NCBI GenBank assembly: GCA_052034115.1 | Contig: JBPOIZ010000021.1 | Coordinates: 1 to 30,851 of the forward strand | DNA: 30,851 bases | Direction: 5' to 3' | Origin: Lutibacillus sp052034115 | GTDB lineage: Bacteria > Actinomycetota > Actinomycetes > Actinomycetales > Dermatophilaceae | Shown here: piece after piece, positions 24,199 to 30,851 of the stretch | Layout: every line of letters begins with the position of its first letter | Position numbering within the stretch: the stretch's first letter is position 1 | Notes under the pieces: generated by a model | The model's input: the letters and a program-made list of their open reading frames with translations, nothing else | Database searches by the model: none | Told to the model about the DNA's origin: nothing | Made by a program: the position numbers and the translations under genes

Positions 24199-24862
24199 GG
24201 GCGTCTCCTCCAGGTGCGGGAAGCGTCGAGCGGCGTGCCTCGACCAGGACGTCGAGGGCGATGTGTTCGGCACCGTCGGCGTCGGTGACCGGACGACGGA
24301 CCGTGTCGGCGTCGAGGATATCGAGCCCGGTGCCGTCCAACGCTGCGACGACATCCGCCGGGCCGTAGAGCACCGCGGCATCCGAAGGGCCGCCATACCC
24401 GCCGTCGAGGTTGGCCAGATCATGGCCGATGACCAGCAGGCGACCGCCTGGGGCCAGCGCGGCTGCACAGCGCCGCCATACCGGTGCGAGGGTGTGCCTG
24501 GGCAGGTGCAGGTAGGCCACCACGATCAGATCGAAGGTGTCCGCCGGCGGCGTCCAGGAGGTGACGTCCGCGGCAAGCGCGCTCATCCGCTCGGCGTCCG
24601 CTCCGAGTCGCTGCCGGGCCAGTTCCTCGGCCCGGGCGACGGCCACCGCGGAGAAGTCCACCGCCTGCGCGTGCCAGCCGCGTTCGGCCAGCCAGACCGC
24701 GTTGCGGCCCTCACCGGCCGCCAGGTCGAGGGCGTATCCGGGAGCCAGGTGCTCGGTCCGCTCGACGACCCATCGGTTGGGCGCGGCCGACCACAACAGC
24801 TCCGCCCGCTCGTAACGCTCGTCCCATGCCGCGGAGTCCACAGCCCACCTCACCTCGGTCAC
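24191..24862 (-). CDS. Class I SAM-dependent methyltransferase (TehB/thiol methyltransferase-like)
   Basis: 223 residues with the GTG at 24862 chosen because it follows the promoter closely; GTGs at 24853 and 24841 are alternatives. Family signature at the N-terminus: SAAWDERYERAELLWSAAPNRWV. SAM motif I ALDLAAGEGRNAVWLAERG, then AVDFSAVAVARA and FDLIVVAYLHLPR, PGGRLLVIGHD. Related enzymes methylate small thiols, tellurite or thiopurines. Being co-transcribed with a CstR-like repressor, S-methylation of sulfide or a thiol is a reasonable hypothesis, but the substrate is not shown by the sequence. Confidence 0.85.
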   Translation of the reverse strand: MTEVRWAVDSAAWDERYERAELLWSAAPNRWVVERTEHLAPGYALDLAAGEGRNAVWLAERGWHAQAVDFSAVAVARAEELARQRLGADAERMSALAADVTSWTPPADTFDLIVVAYLHLPRHTLAPVWRRCAAALAPGGRLLVIGHDLANLDGGYGGPSDAAVLYGPADVVAALDGTGLDILDADTVRRPVTDADGAEHIALDVLVEARRSTLPAPGGDAHA

Positions 24863-24876
24863 CTGTCCCGGACAGG
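24862..24876. promoter_or_regulatory. Palindrome CCTGTCC-C-GGACAGG at the methyltransferase start
   Basis: 15-bp perfect inverted repeat touching the start codon and the -10 of the minus-strand operon, next to the G-tract operator. It could be a second regulator site or a 5' hairpin. Confidence 0.35.
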
Positions 24877-24892
24877 ATACCCGCGGGGGTAT
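24874..24892 (-). promoter_or_regulatory. CsoR/CstR-type operator overlapping the methyltransferase promoter
   Basis: ATACCC-GCGG-GGGTAT (24877-24892) matches the G-tract dyad bound by CsoR/CstR/RcnR-family repressors. On the minus strand TATCCT (24879 down to 24874) is a plausible -10 that overlaps it, 11 nt before the GTG. Repressor binding would block polymerase, giving autoregulation. Confidence 0.7.
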
Positions 24893-25054
24893 GACGGCGC
24901 CCAGGACCTTCCGCCCGCAGCGCGATTCGGACATTTCGCCGAGCGGGTTTACCGATGACGGCTCTCGATGTCAGTCTTGGCCCGGCAGAGCGGCCGCCGC
25001 CGGGGTCCGGCAGTGTTCGCTCTACCGACCACCCACTCACCCTGAGGGAGCTTT

Positions 25055-27361
25055 ATGTCAGTGCACCTCTCCAGGCGGCGGGGACCCGCAGTCCTTGCTG
25101 CCACCTCCGTGGCCGCGCTGGGCCTGTCCTTGGCCGCGGTCCCGGCGCACGCCGCCGAGACGTCGATCACCTTGCTCAACATCAACGACTGGCACGGCCG
25201 CATCGACGCCAACACCGTGAAGTTCGCCGGGACCGTCGAGTCCCTCCGGGCCGCCGCGGGCGAAGGAAACACGCTGTTCCTCTCCGACGGGGACAACATC
25301 GGTGCCAGCCTCTTCGCGTCGGCGACCGCTGAGGACCAGCCCACCCTCGATGTCCTCAACGCGCTCGGTCTGCAGGCCTCGGCCGTCGGCAACCACGAGT
25401 TCGACCGCGGGTTTGCCCACCTCACCGACAAGGTCATCGGCGGCGCAGAGGGGTTCCACAACGCCGACTTCATGTACTTGGGCGCCAACGTCTACCTCAA
25501 GGGCACGACGACGCCGGCGCTGCCGGAGTATGCCGTGTTCGACGTCGGCGGGGTCACCGTCGGCGTCATCGGTGCAGTCACCATCGAGACACCGAGCCTG
25601 GTCAGCCCCGAGGGCACCGCGACGTTGGACTTCGGTGACCCCGTCGAGGCGGTCAACCGGGTCGCCGAGAGCATCAAGGGCTCGGTCGACGTCATCGTCG
25701 CCGAATACCACGAGGGTGCCAGCGCAGGCACCCCCGACGGGGCCACCCTGGAGCAGGAGATCGCGCACGGCGGTGCCTTCGCCGACATCGCGATGAACAC
25801 CGACGACGACGTCGACGTCATCTTTACCGGCCACACCCACAAGGTCTACGCCTGGGACGGCCCGGTGCCCGGCGACCCGAGCCGCACCCGCCCGGTGCTC
25901 CAGACCGGCTCGTACGGCGACAACATCGGCAAGGTCACCCTCACCGTCGACTCCGACACCGGCGACGTCTCGGCCTACACCGTGGCGAACGTGCCTCGAG
26001 TCACCACGGATGACGCGACCCTCATCGCGACCTACCCGCGGGTCGCCGCGGTCAAGCCGATCGTCGACGCGGCATTGGCCGCCGCCGGCGTCGTCGGCAA
26101 CCAGCCCATCGGCACGGTGAGCGCGGACATCACGACGGCATACGCGGCAGGTTCGTTCGTCGGCGGCGTCTGGACCCCGCCGGCTCCGACCACTCCGCTG
26201 AGCGGCCGGGACGACCGGTCCAGCGAGTCGACGATGGGCAACTACGTCGCCGATGCGCTCGTCGGGGCGTTGTCCGACCCGCTGCGCGGCGGTGCTCAGA
26301 TCGGCATGGTCAATCCCGGTGGGCTGCGCAACGAGCTGCTCTACGACGTGCTGCGCGACGCAGCCGGCGTCCAGACCAACCCTGCGGACGCGCCCGGTCG
26401 CATCCTCTACTCCGAGGCCAACGCCGTCCTGCCGTTCGTCAACAACCTCTGGACGCTGGATCTCACCGGCGCCCAGGTCAAGGCGGTCCTCGAGGAGCAG
26501 TGGCAGCCGGACGGCAACTCCCGGCCCTACCTCCACCTGGGGTTGTCCAAGAACATGCAGGTGACCCAGGACCCGAGCCAGCCTCGCGGGTCCCGGATCA
26601 CCTCGGTGTGGATCGACGGCAAGCCCCTCGACCCGGCTGCGACCTACCGGGTCGGCACGTTCTCCTTCCTGGCCACCGGTGGGGACAACTTCCTGTCCTT
26701 CAAGCAGGGCACGAACGTGCGTGACTCGGGCCTGATCGACCGCGACGCGTGGATCGAGTACCTCACGGCCAACCAGCCGTCGATGCCGGACTACGCGCGC
26801 CGTCAGGTCATCCAGACCGGTATGCCGACCTCGGTCGTCGCCGGGCAGAGCGTGTCGTTCAATGTCAACAGGGCACACCTCACCTCGCTCGGCGCTCCGG
26901 AGCCGACCACCGTGGACATCAGCTATGCCGGGCAGTCGCTCGGCAGCTTCCCCGTCACGGCCGGCACCGCCGCGGTGAGCTTCACGATGCCGTCGACGAT
27001 CAAGAAGGCCGGTGTCGTCACCGGGACGATCCAGCCCGCCGGCACAACCTTCCAGATCGCTGCGCAGCGCAGCACCACCACCACCACGAGCGTCGTGCGC
27101 GTCTCGCGGCTGGTGCGTGGGGTGGGCGGCTGGATGGTCGCCAAGGTGAGCGGAGGGTTCACGCCATACGGGCGGGTCGTGGTCACCACCGAGGCCGGCG
27201 AGCAGCTCGGCGCCGGGATCCTGCGCAACGGAGTCACGACGATCCGGTTGCGGGGCTGGGTTCTGCCCCTTGGCACCCACACCGTGACCGTCTCGTATGA
27301 AGGCAACGGGGTCGCCCAGCCGTCGAGCACCACGGCGACGATCCAGGTGGTCCGGCGCTAA
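25055..27361 (+). CDS. Secreted bifunctional metallophosphatase/5'-nucleotidase
   Basis: 768 residues from an ATG at 25055 with GAGGGAG 4 nt upstream. A Sec signal peptide ends at AHA (residue ~33). Metallophosphoesterase domain: LLNINDWHGRID, SDGDNIGAS, AVGNHEFDRGF and GHTHKVYAW, which supply the two-metal site. 5'-nucleotidase C-terminal domain: DRSSESTMGNYVADAL, MVNPGGLRNELL, FLATGGDNFLSF. Residues ~600-768 are one or two Ig-like beta domains of a secreted or wall protein; no LPXTG or membrane anchor is seen. It releases phosphate and nucleosides outside the cell. It stands as a single gene closed by a strong terminator. Confidence 0.94.
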   Translation: MSVHLSRRRGPAVLAATSVAALGLSLAAVPAHAAETSITLLNINDWHGRIDANTVKFAGTVESLRAAAGEGNTLFLSDGDNIGASLFASATAEDQPTLDVLNALGLQASAVGNHEFDRGFAHLTDKVIGGAEGFHNADFMYLGANVYLKGTTTPALPEYAVFDVGGVTVGVIGAVTIETPSLVSPEGTATLDFGDPVEAVNRVAESIKGSVDVIVAEYHEGASAGTPDGATLEQEIAHGGAFADIAMNTDDDVDVIFTGHTHKVYAWDGPVPGDPSRTRPVLQTGSYGDNIGKVTLTVDSDTGDVSAYTVANVPRVTTDDATLIATYPRVAAVKPIVDAALAAAGVVGNQPIGTVSADITTAYAAGSFVGGVWTPPAPTTPLSGRDDRSSESTMGNYVADALVGALSDPLRGGAQIGMVNPGGLRNELLYDVLRDAAGVQTNPADAPGRILYSEANAVLPFVNNLWTLDLTGAQVKAVLEEQWQPDGNSRPYLHLGLSKNMQVTQDPSQPRGSRITSVWIDGKPLDPAATYRVGTFSFLATGGDNFLSFKQGTNVRDSGLIDRDAWIEYLTANQPSMPDYARRQVIQTGMPTSVVAGQSVSFNVNRAHLTSLGAPEPTTVDISYAGQSLGSFPVTAGTAAVSFTMPSTIKKAGVVTGTIQPAGTTFQIAAQRSTTTTTSVVRVSRLVRGVGGWMVAKVSGGFTPYGRVVVTTEAGEQLGAGILRNGVTTIRLRGWVLPLGTHTVTVSYEGNGVAQPSSTTATIQVVRR

Positions 27362-27373
27362 CCACGCCATAGC

Positions 27374-27413
27374 CACGAGAGCCGGGTGGGACCCATCCCA
27401 CCCGGCTCTCGTG
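27374..27413 (+). terminator. Strong hairpin terminator after the 5'-nucleotidase gene
   Basis: CACGAGAGCCGGGTGGG (27374-27390) pairs perfectly over 17 bp with CCCACCCGGCTCTCGTG (27397-27413) around a 6-nt loop, 13 nt after the stop codon. There is no long T-run, as is common in actinomycetes. Confidence 0.85.
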
Positions 27414-27421
27414 CTGCTCGG

Positions 27422-27427
27422 TACCGT
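27422..27427 (+). promoter_or_regulatory. -10 element TACCGT of the phosphorylase gene
   Basis: TACCGT followed by GCTGCC directly precedes the ATG at 27434. The spacing predicts a leaderless mRNA, and there is no Shine-Dalgarno. The preceding terminator hairpin occupies the place of a -35. Confidence 0.5.
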
Positions 27428-27433
27428 GCTGCC

Positions 27434-28186
27434 ATGAGGGACACCCCGCCGCTCGGGATCATCGCCGGCACCGGCTTCTACGACCTCGACGCCCTACGGG
27501 ACGCCGCGCCGGAGCAGGTGACAACGCCCTACGGCCCGGCCCAGGTGACCCGGGGGGCCTGGCACGACCTGCCCGTGGTGTTCCTCACGCGGCACGGCCC
27601 GGGCCATTCGGTGCCGCCGCACCTGGTGAACTACCGAGCCAACATCGCCGCCCTGCGTGACCTCGGGTGCGGGGACGTCGTCGCCGTCAACGTCGTCGGC
27701 GGCATCGACCCGAGCATGCCCACAGGGACCCTGGTGTGCATCGACGACGTCCTCGACTTCACCCGCTCACGCGTCGGCACGTTCCATGACGGGAGCGGCC
27801 CGGAGGGTGTGGTCCACGTCGACATGCTCGAGCCCTATGACGCCGGGCTCCGCACCGAGGTCCTCCAGGCAGCGCGAGTCGCCGATGTCCCGGTGCGCGA
27901 CGGGGGCGTCTATGCCTGTTTCGAGGGACCACGGTTCGAGACCCGGGCCGAGATCCGGATGGCTGGCGCGGCCGGGGCGCAGGTCGCCGGGATGACCGGT
28001 ATGCCGGAGGTGACCTTGGCCAGGGAAGCGGGCCTTCGGTATGCCGCCATCTCCCTCGTCGTCAATCCGGCGACCGGCCTGGCCTCCGAGCCGATCACCA
28101 TGGAGCAGATCTCGGCCGCCCTGCGGGACGGGAGCGCCCGCGTGCTCGAGGTGCTCGACGCCCTGGTGTCCAAGCGGGCCGGATAG
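27434..28186 (+). CDS. MTAP/PNP-family phosphorylase, predicted S-methyl-5'-thioinosine phosphorylase
   Basis: 250 residues. It cleaves a purine nucleoside with phosphate. Motifs: LGIIAGTGFYDL, FLTRHGPGHSVPPHLVNYRANI, NVVGGIDPSMPTGTLVCIDD, GGVYACFEGPRFETRAEI and MTGMPEVTLAREAGLRYAAISLVVNPATG. In human MTAP the base is read by Asp in the segment IAMATDYD; here the aligned segment is ISLVVNPA, with Asn as in hypoxanthine/guanine-specific PNP. A 6-oxopurine base is therefore predicted. With the methylthioadenosine-deaminase-like gene at 28782 this would form a two-step MTA salvage route through methylthioinosine. Confidence 0.88.
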   Translation: MRDTPPLGIIAGTGFYDLDALRDAAPEQVTTPYGPAQVTRGAWHDLPVVFLTRHGPGHSVPPHLVNYRANIAALRDLGCGDVVAVNVVGGIDPSMPTGTLVCIDDVLDFTRSRVGTFHDGSGPEGVVHVDMLEPYDAGLRTEVLQAARVADVPVRDGGVYACFEGPRFETRAEIRMAGAAGAQVAGMTGMPEVTLAREAGLRYAAISLVVNPATGLASEPITMEQISAALRDGSARVLEVLDALVSKRAG

Positions 28187-28199
28187 CCGGCGGCGCGGC

Positions 28200-28664
28200 T
28201 CAGAGCGTGCCGATGAGCAGCACCAGGACCGCAGCCACCCACGTGGCCATCCGCAGCCGGGGCAGACGGGCGGCCGCAGCCGAGGTGAGCAAGACGGCGA
28301 TGCCGCACAACGCACCCCCTAGGGCGGCGCCACCGGCCACGGCGACGTCGGCGCGATAGACCAGCGCCGCGGCTCCGGCGCCCACGGCACCGCCGAGTGC
28401 GAAGACGGCCACCTGGATGCGCTCGCCCACCCCGGCGGCAAACACCCGGGCACCGATCCCCCCGATGACGTAAGCCAGGGGTGCCCCGAAGGCGGCCACC
28501 AAGGCTGCCGTCGAGATGTCGGTCAGCCCGACCGATCCCCGATGGGCGACGAGCCGCACGATGACCAGACCGACGAAGGCGTACAGCACGGACAGGGCTA
28601 CGTCGGTCAGATAGGCGATCCCGGCCGGCACCGACTGCCCCGCCGCGCCCCGTCGCACACCCAT
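28200..28664 (-). CDS. Small integral membrane protein of unknown family
   Basis: 154 residues from an ATG at 28664 with GGAG 7 nt upstream (an in-frame ATG at 28682 is the alternative). About five hydrophobic helices make up most of the protein (for example DVALSVLYAFVGLVIVRLV, AALVAAFGAPLAYVIGGIGA and VFALGGAVGAGAAALVY). No recognised motif; not assigned to a family. It faces the phosphorylase gene convergently (14 bp apart) and is divergent from the amidohydrolase. Confidence 0.6.
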   Translation of the reverse strand: MGVRRGAAGQSVPAGIAYLTDVALSVLYAFVGLVIVRLVAHRGSVGLTDISTAALVAAFGAPLAYVIGGIGARVFAAGVGERIQVAVFALGGAVGAGAAALVYRADVAVAGGAALGGALCGIAVLLTSAAAARLPRLRMATWVAAVLVLLIGTL

Positions 28665-28708
28665 TCCGGCACTCCGTCCCATCGGGGCCACCACGGCCCA
28701 CCCGCAAC

Positions 28709-28714
28709 TACGAT
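28709..28714 (+). promoter_or_regulatory. Possible -10 (TACGAT) of the amidohydrolase operon
   Basis: TACGAT lies 67 nt before the ATG at 28782 in the divergent region 28665-28781. An AGGA at 28773-28776 serves as ribosome site. No clear -35. Confidence 0.3.
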
Positions 28715-28781
28715 GACCACGGTATGGCGAGGGCACCCGCCCGACCCTCCCGCCACTCCCGGCCGTCCCGACAGGACCCGC

Positions 28782-30143
28782 ATGAGCGCGACCCTGATGA
28801 CGAACCTGCGGTATGTCGTCACCGCCGACGACGCCGCGTCGGTTCTCCACGACGTCAGCCTGCTCCTCGACGAGGGGATGATCGTCGCCATCGGTCCGCT
28901 CGATCAGGTCGAGGCGCTGGCGCCGCCCGGGGCGAGCCGGATCGACGGCCGAGAACGGCTCGCCCTGCCCGGCCTGGTCAACCTGCACACCCACCTGCCG
29001 ATGACGCTGCTTCGCGGGCTGGCCGAGCACGTCGACCTCCAGGGGTTCCTCACCATCGTCTGGGCAGCCGAAGCGGCGGTCATGGACCGGGACACGGTCG
29101 AGCTCGGTGCCACCCTCGGTGCCCTGGAGTCCCTGCGATCCGGCGTGACGACGGCTCTGGACATGTACTTCTTCCACGAGGAGGCGCACCGCGGGGCGGT
29201 GGCTGCGGGGCTGCGCCACGTGGGCGGACCGGTCTTCTTCGACGGACCGGGGCCGGACGGGTTGTCGTGGGGGCAGCGGCTCGACGCCCTACGCTCATGG
29301 CCGCAGCAACTCGCCGAGATCGCCGGCCCAGTGGTGCCGGTCGCGGCACTCCCGCACGGCACCTACACCAACTCCCCCGCTCACCTGGCCGAGGTGGCCG
29401 GCGTCCTCGCTGCCCTGCCCGGCCGGCGGCTGCTGTGCACCCACGCCTCCGAGAATCCCGCAGAGAACGCCGACGTCGTGGCGCAGCACGGCGCATCCCC
29501 GGTCGGTCTGCTCGACGCCGCCGGGTGGCTACCGCGCGATGCCGGCACCGGCATACCCGTGGTTCTCGGCCATGGGGTTCACCTCGACGAGTCGGACCTG
29601 GCCACCCTGGCGGCAGCCGAGGCCGCGGTGGCCCACTGCCCTGGATCGAACCTCAAGCTTGCCTCCGGAGCGCTGCCCTGGACCACGTGGCGGGAGGCCG
29701 GGGTCCGGCTGGGCTTGGGCACTGATGGCGCGTCGAGCAGCAATGACCTGGATCTGTGGCAGACGATGCGTCAGGCGGCGCTGCTGGCGGCGCATACCGC
29801 CGGTGACCCCGCCGCGGTGACGCCCGCGGAGATCGTGCGAGCGGCCACCATCGACGGCGCCCGGGCCTTGGGGTTGGGTGATCTCGTCGGCAGCATCGAG
29901 GTGGGCAAGGAGGCCGACGTCGTCCTCATCGACCTCGAGGCGCCGCACCTCACGCCGGTCCACGATGCGCACGCGCTGCTGGTCTACGCGGCGGGTCGAG
30001 GTGACGTCACAGATGTTTTCGTCGCCGGCGAACGAGTCGTCGCCGAGCGCCGCAGCACCCGGCTCGACGAGCACGACCTGCTGGCGCGCGTTCGCCAGCG
30101 CGCGCTCCTGGCCGCGGACGCGACGGGACACCCCCCGGTATGA
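28782..30143 (+). CDS. mtaD: Amidohydrolase, predicted 5'-methylthioadenosine/S-adenosylhomocysteine deaminase
   Basis: 453 residues from an ATG at 28782. Metal-dependent TIM-barrel deaminase: LVNLHTHLPMTLLRG gives the HxH metal pair; then SLRSGVTTALDMYFF, the His in LLCTHASEN, VVLGHGVHL, AHCPGSNLKLASG and the metal Asp in GTDGASSSNDLDLW; GSIEVGKEADVVLIDLE closes the composite beta domain. This is the MtaD/TrzN/SsnA subgroup, which removes the 6-amino group of MTA or SAH. The nearby phosphorylase with a 6-oxopurine signature favours MTA as substrate. Aminodeoxyfutalosine deaminase is the main alternative. Overlaps the cupin gene by ATGA. Confidence 0.9.
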   Translation: MSATLMTNLRYVVTADDAASVLHDVSLLLDEGMIVAIGPLDQVEALAPPGASRIDGRERLALPGLVNLHTHLPMTLLRGLAEHVDLQGFLTIVWAAEAAVMDRDTVELGATLGALESLRSGVTTALDMYFFHEEAHRGAVAAGLRHVGGPVFFDGPGPDGLSWGQRLDALRSWPQQLAEIAGPVVPVAALPHGTYTNSPAHLAEVAGVLAALPGRRLLCTHASENPAENADVVAQHGASPVGLLDAAGWLPRDAGTGIPVVLGHGVHLDESDLATLAAAEAAVAHCPGSNLKLASGALPWTTWREAGVRLGLGTDGASSSNDLDLWQTMRQAALLAAHTAGDPAAVTPAEIVRAATIDGARALGLGDLVGSIEVGKEADVVLIDLEAPHLTPVHDAHALLVYAAGRGDVTDVFVAGERVVAERRSTRLDEHDLLARVRQRALLAADATGHPPV

Positions 30144-30637
30144 CGATCCAGCCCCACGGCGCCCCGGAACTCGCCGGTCTGCCGCCAGACTCGGCCGCCG
30201 CCGATACCGTCATCGCGTCCCTGCGGATGCAGCCCATCCCCGGTGAGGGTGGCTACTTCGTCCTCGGCCCTCGGGTCGCAGGGCTGAGCTCGATCACCGC
30301 CCTGCTCACCGAGGAACCGGCGGGCTTCTCGGCCCTGCACCGGCTCCGCATCGACGAAGGCTGGCAGTGGCTGGCCGGGTCGCCGGCCGACCTGCTGATC
30401 GTCGAGTCCGGCACTGGGGCCGCGATCAGGCACCGCCTCGGCCCTGGCGGCGTGGCTCAGGCCGTCGTCCCGGCGGGCTGTTGGCAAGGCGCCACCACGC
30501 TCGGCGCCTGGAGCCTGATCGCCTGCTGGTGCGCGCCGCAGTTCACCGACGACGACTTCGAGCTCGGTGCGCGGGCCGACCTGCTCGCCGCCTTCCCCCA
30601 CCTGGCCACCGACATCGAAAGGCTGACCCGTGGCTGA
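30140..30637 (+). CDS. DUF985 cupin protein
   Basis: 165 residues, ATG overlapping the amidohydrolase stop. The single cupin barrel of DUF985 (cupin_5): SITALLTEEPAGFSALHRLRIDEGWQWLAG is the conserved core with His and Glu as potential metal ligands, followed by VVPAGCWQGA and WSLIACWCAPQFTDDDFEL, the family C-terminus. Enzymatic role unknown; some members are thought to be sugar- or metal-binding. In an operon between the deaminase and a dehydrogenase, overlapping the latter by 8 bp. Confidence 0.88.
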   Translation: MTIQPHGAPELAGLPPDSAAADTVIASLRMQPIPGEGGYFVLGPRVAGLSSITALLTEEPAGFSALHRLRIDEGWQWLAGSPADLLIVESGTGAAIRHRLGPGGVAQAVVPAGCWQGATTLGAWSLIACWCAPQFTDDDFELGARADLLAAFPHLATDIERLTRG

Positions 30638-30851
30638 CCGAATAGCCCTCGTGACCGGAGCGACCGGTGGCATCGGCGGGGCCATGGTCGCGGCCCTCAC
30701 GGACAGCGGCTGGGGCGTGGCCATCCACCACCGCCGCTCGCCGGACCTGGCCGAGGGTCTGGCGTCGGGGGGGCGCGCGGGCGGCGGCCGGGCGCCCCCC
30801 CGCCCCGCCCCCCGGTCGGCCGCCCGAGGGGCCGCCCCCGGGGCCCGCCCG
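30630..30851 (+). CDS. Short-chain dehydrogenase/reductase, 5' fragment
   Basis: Only the start is in the window: GTG at 30630 inside the end of the cupin gene. The first strand and nucleotide-binding turn VTGATGGIGGAMVAAL (TGxxxGIG) identify an NAD(P)-dependent SDR. From about codon 45 the translation becomes Gly/Arg/Pro/Ala only and no longer resembles an SDR, coinciding with the almost A/T-free window end, so that part is probably unreliable sequence. Confidence 0.8.
   Translation, partial: MADRIALVTGATGGIGGAMVAALTDSGWGVAIHHRRSPDLAEGLASGGRAGGGRAPPRPAPRSAARGAAPGARP

Noticed and set aside
25058..27376. 772-residue minus-strand frame opposite the 5'-nucleotidase
   Set aside because: Asp/Arg/Gly-rich shadow of a gene with a signal peptide and full metal motifs.
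28187..28199. AGCCG/CGGCT hairpin between the phosphorylase and the membrane-protein gene
   Set aside because: Only five base pairs and no T-run; too weak to call a terminator.
28724..29725. Plus-strand frame starting at ATG 28724 after TACGAT
   Set aside because: Out of phase with the amidohydrolase and Arg/Pro-rich; a shadow frame despite the attractive -10.

Overview
The window is high-GC DNA (roughly 70 %) with dense coding on both strands, GTG starts, many ATGA stop/start overlaps and several genes that look leaderless. A Bpa/PafE-type proteasome activator ending in GQYL points to an actinomycete that has a proteasome. A frequent GGTATG/CATACC word and the overall gene set would suit an Intrasporangiaceae/Dermatophilaceae-like actinomycete, but that family placement is inference. 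No tRNA, rRNA, insertion sequence or CRISPR array was seen.

Layout. 1-4121 (minus): the N-terminal 1373 codons of a giant secreted repeat protein (DUF11-like beta-sandwich repeats), running off the left edge. 4388-7782: a proteasome activator, a MarR regulator, a putative Fe-S-binding HTH regulator divergent from a DUF998-like membrane protein, and a bacterial-PH-domain membrane protein. 7893-8456: ThpR RNA 2',3'-cyclic phosphodiesterase. 8673-14395: a complete fructose phosphotransferase block, with a DeoR-family regulator, 1-phosphofructokinase, EIIA, EIIBC, HPr and Enzyme I. Fructose would be taken up as fructose 1-phosphate and converted to fructose 1,6-bisphosphate, with the general PTS proteins encoded next door. 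14429-18699: a HAD hydrolase, a VOC protein, a lipid-modifying pair (cyclopropane-fatty-acid synthase plus DUF1295 membrane protein) and a divergent PhyH-type Fe(II)/2-oxoglutarate dioxygenase.

18719-23907 is the most unusual part. A TPR-CHAT caspase-like protease (minus) lies head to head with an operon of a cytoplasmic subtilisin-like S8 protease, an ECF-type sigma factor and a small beta-rich protein, the three joined by ATGA overlaps. The S8 protease carries a strictly periodic array of five HAVDYG hexapeptides between its N-terminal domain and its catalytic domain. A 20-bp palindrome lies in the shared divergent promoter region. The arrangement suggests a proteolytic signalling or conflict-response circuit that controls transcription.

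23935-24862 (minus) is a SAM methyltransferase/CsoR-family operon. The repressor has lost the copper-ligand His and resembles persulfide-sensing CstR, and a matching G-tract operator overlaps the operon promoter. 25055-27361 encodes a secreted 5'-nucleotidase, followed by a strong terminator. 27434-30851 holds a methylthioinosine-type phosphorylase, a small membrane protein (minus), an amidohydrolase resembling methylthioadenosine deaminase, a DUF985 cupin and the start of a short-chain dehydrogenase. The last ~80 bases are almost pure G/C and look like poor contig-end sequence.
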